From NCBI GenBank assembly GCA_003660905.1, contig QMVB01000060.1, forward strand, positions 1 through 5,679: a DNA stretch of 5,679 nucleotides. The letters run 5' to 3'. Source of the DNA: Candidatus Nanohalarchaeota archaeon (GTDB taxonomy: Archaea; EX4484-52). The number at the start of each line of letters is the position of its first letter. The first letter of the stretch is position 1. The notes beneath the pieces are model-generated. The model did not search any database and was not told the origin of the DNA. It worked only from the letters and a program-made list of their open reading frames with translations. Shown one piece after another: positions 5,673 through 5,679 of the stretch. Position numbers and translations under genes: made by a program.

Positions 5673-5679
5673 TGTGAAC

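Larger units (their letters stand above)
5021..5679. other. Gene-free right flank, dense in dyad symmetry
   Basis: Besides the terminator candidate, long inverted repeat and tandem array, it contains CTGACAT (5113-5119)/ATGTCAG (5150-5156), a direct repeat TCAAATATATT (5192-5202 and 5234-5244), the palindrome GAATATATTC (5421-5430) and AACGCAA-A-TTGCGTT (5455-5469). A TATA-like TTTTATAT lies at 5022-5029 just after the gdhA stop. No open frame here looks like a real protein. Confidence 0.7.

Noticed and set aside
5498..5679. CRISPR array
   Set aside because: The constant element is only 11 bp, the spacers alternate as identical copies instead of being unique, and no cas gene is in the window.

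Overview
The window comes from an archaeon. The glyceraldehyde-3-phosphate dehydrogenase is the archaeal (type II) form, with the SCNTTGLCR active-site segment. The phosphoglycerate kinase has archaeal signatures (THQGR, VNDSFAANHR, HVSTGGGAFILF). Genes inside the operon carry GGAGG/AAGGTG Shine-Dalgarno sites, while the divergent gdhA has none and looks leaderless behind an A/T TATA-like box. The DNA is AT-rich. The lineage cannot be fixed from this window; an uncultivated euryarchaeal or DPANN-type archaeon would fit.

Layout. Positions 1-618 hold no gene: there is a cluster of AACTGTCAAA motifs, several short palindromes, a GC-rich islet and a foldable segment. Positions 619-3697 (minus strand) form a compact three-gene operon, read right to left: a ribbon-helix-helix (RHH)/nucleotidyltransferase fusion, phosphoglycerate kinase, and glyceraldehyde-3-phosphate dehydrogenase, with gaps of 3 and 19 bp. 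A 78-bp divergent intergenic region (3698-3775) follows, with a palindromic TATA-like box and a perfect 7-3-7 inverted repeat. Glutamate dehydrogenase (3776-5020, plus strand) is read away from it. Positions 5021-5679 hold no convincing gene: a likely gdhA terminator hairpin, a very long imperfect inverted repeat (about 5155-5470) and an 80-bp tandem repeat that runs off the window end.

How the genes fit together. PGK and GAPDH are consecutive lower-glycolysis/gluconeogenesis steps linking 3-phosphoglycerate and glyceraldehyde-3-phosphate. Glutamate dehydrogenase links 2-oxoglutarate with ammonia and glutamate. The most interesting item is the first operon gene, where an N-terminal DNA-binding RHH domain is fused to a sugar-phosphate nucleotidyltransferase fold whose catalytic signature looks degraded. 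The inverted repeat sits just upstream of this gene, where its transcription start is expected. The testable idea is a sugar-nucleotide or sugar-phosphate sensing repressor that controls its own glycolytic operon and perhaps the divergent gdhA. This is inference: the fusion, the palindrome and the gene order are seen, the regulation is not.

The two flanks are unusually rich in repeats and dyad symmetry. The right flank combines a roughly 316-nt decaying inverted repeat with the tandem array, and looks like a MITE-like or other non-coding repeat element rather than simple intergenic DNA.
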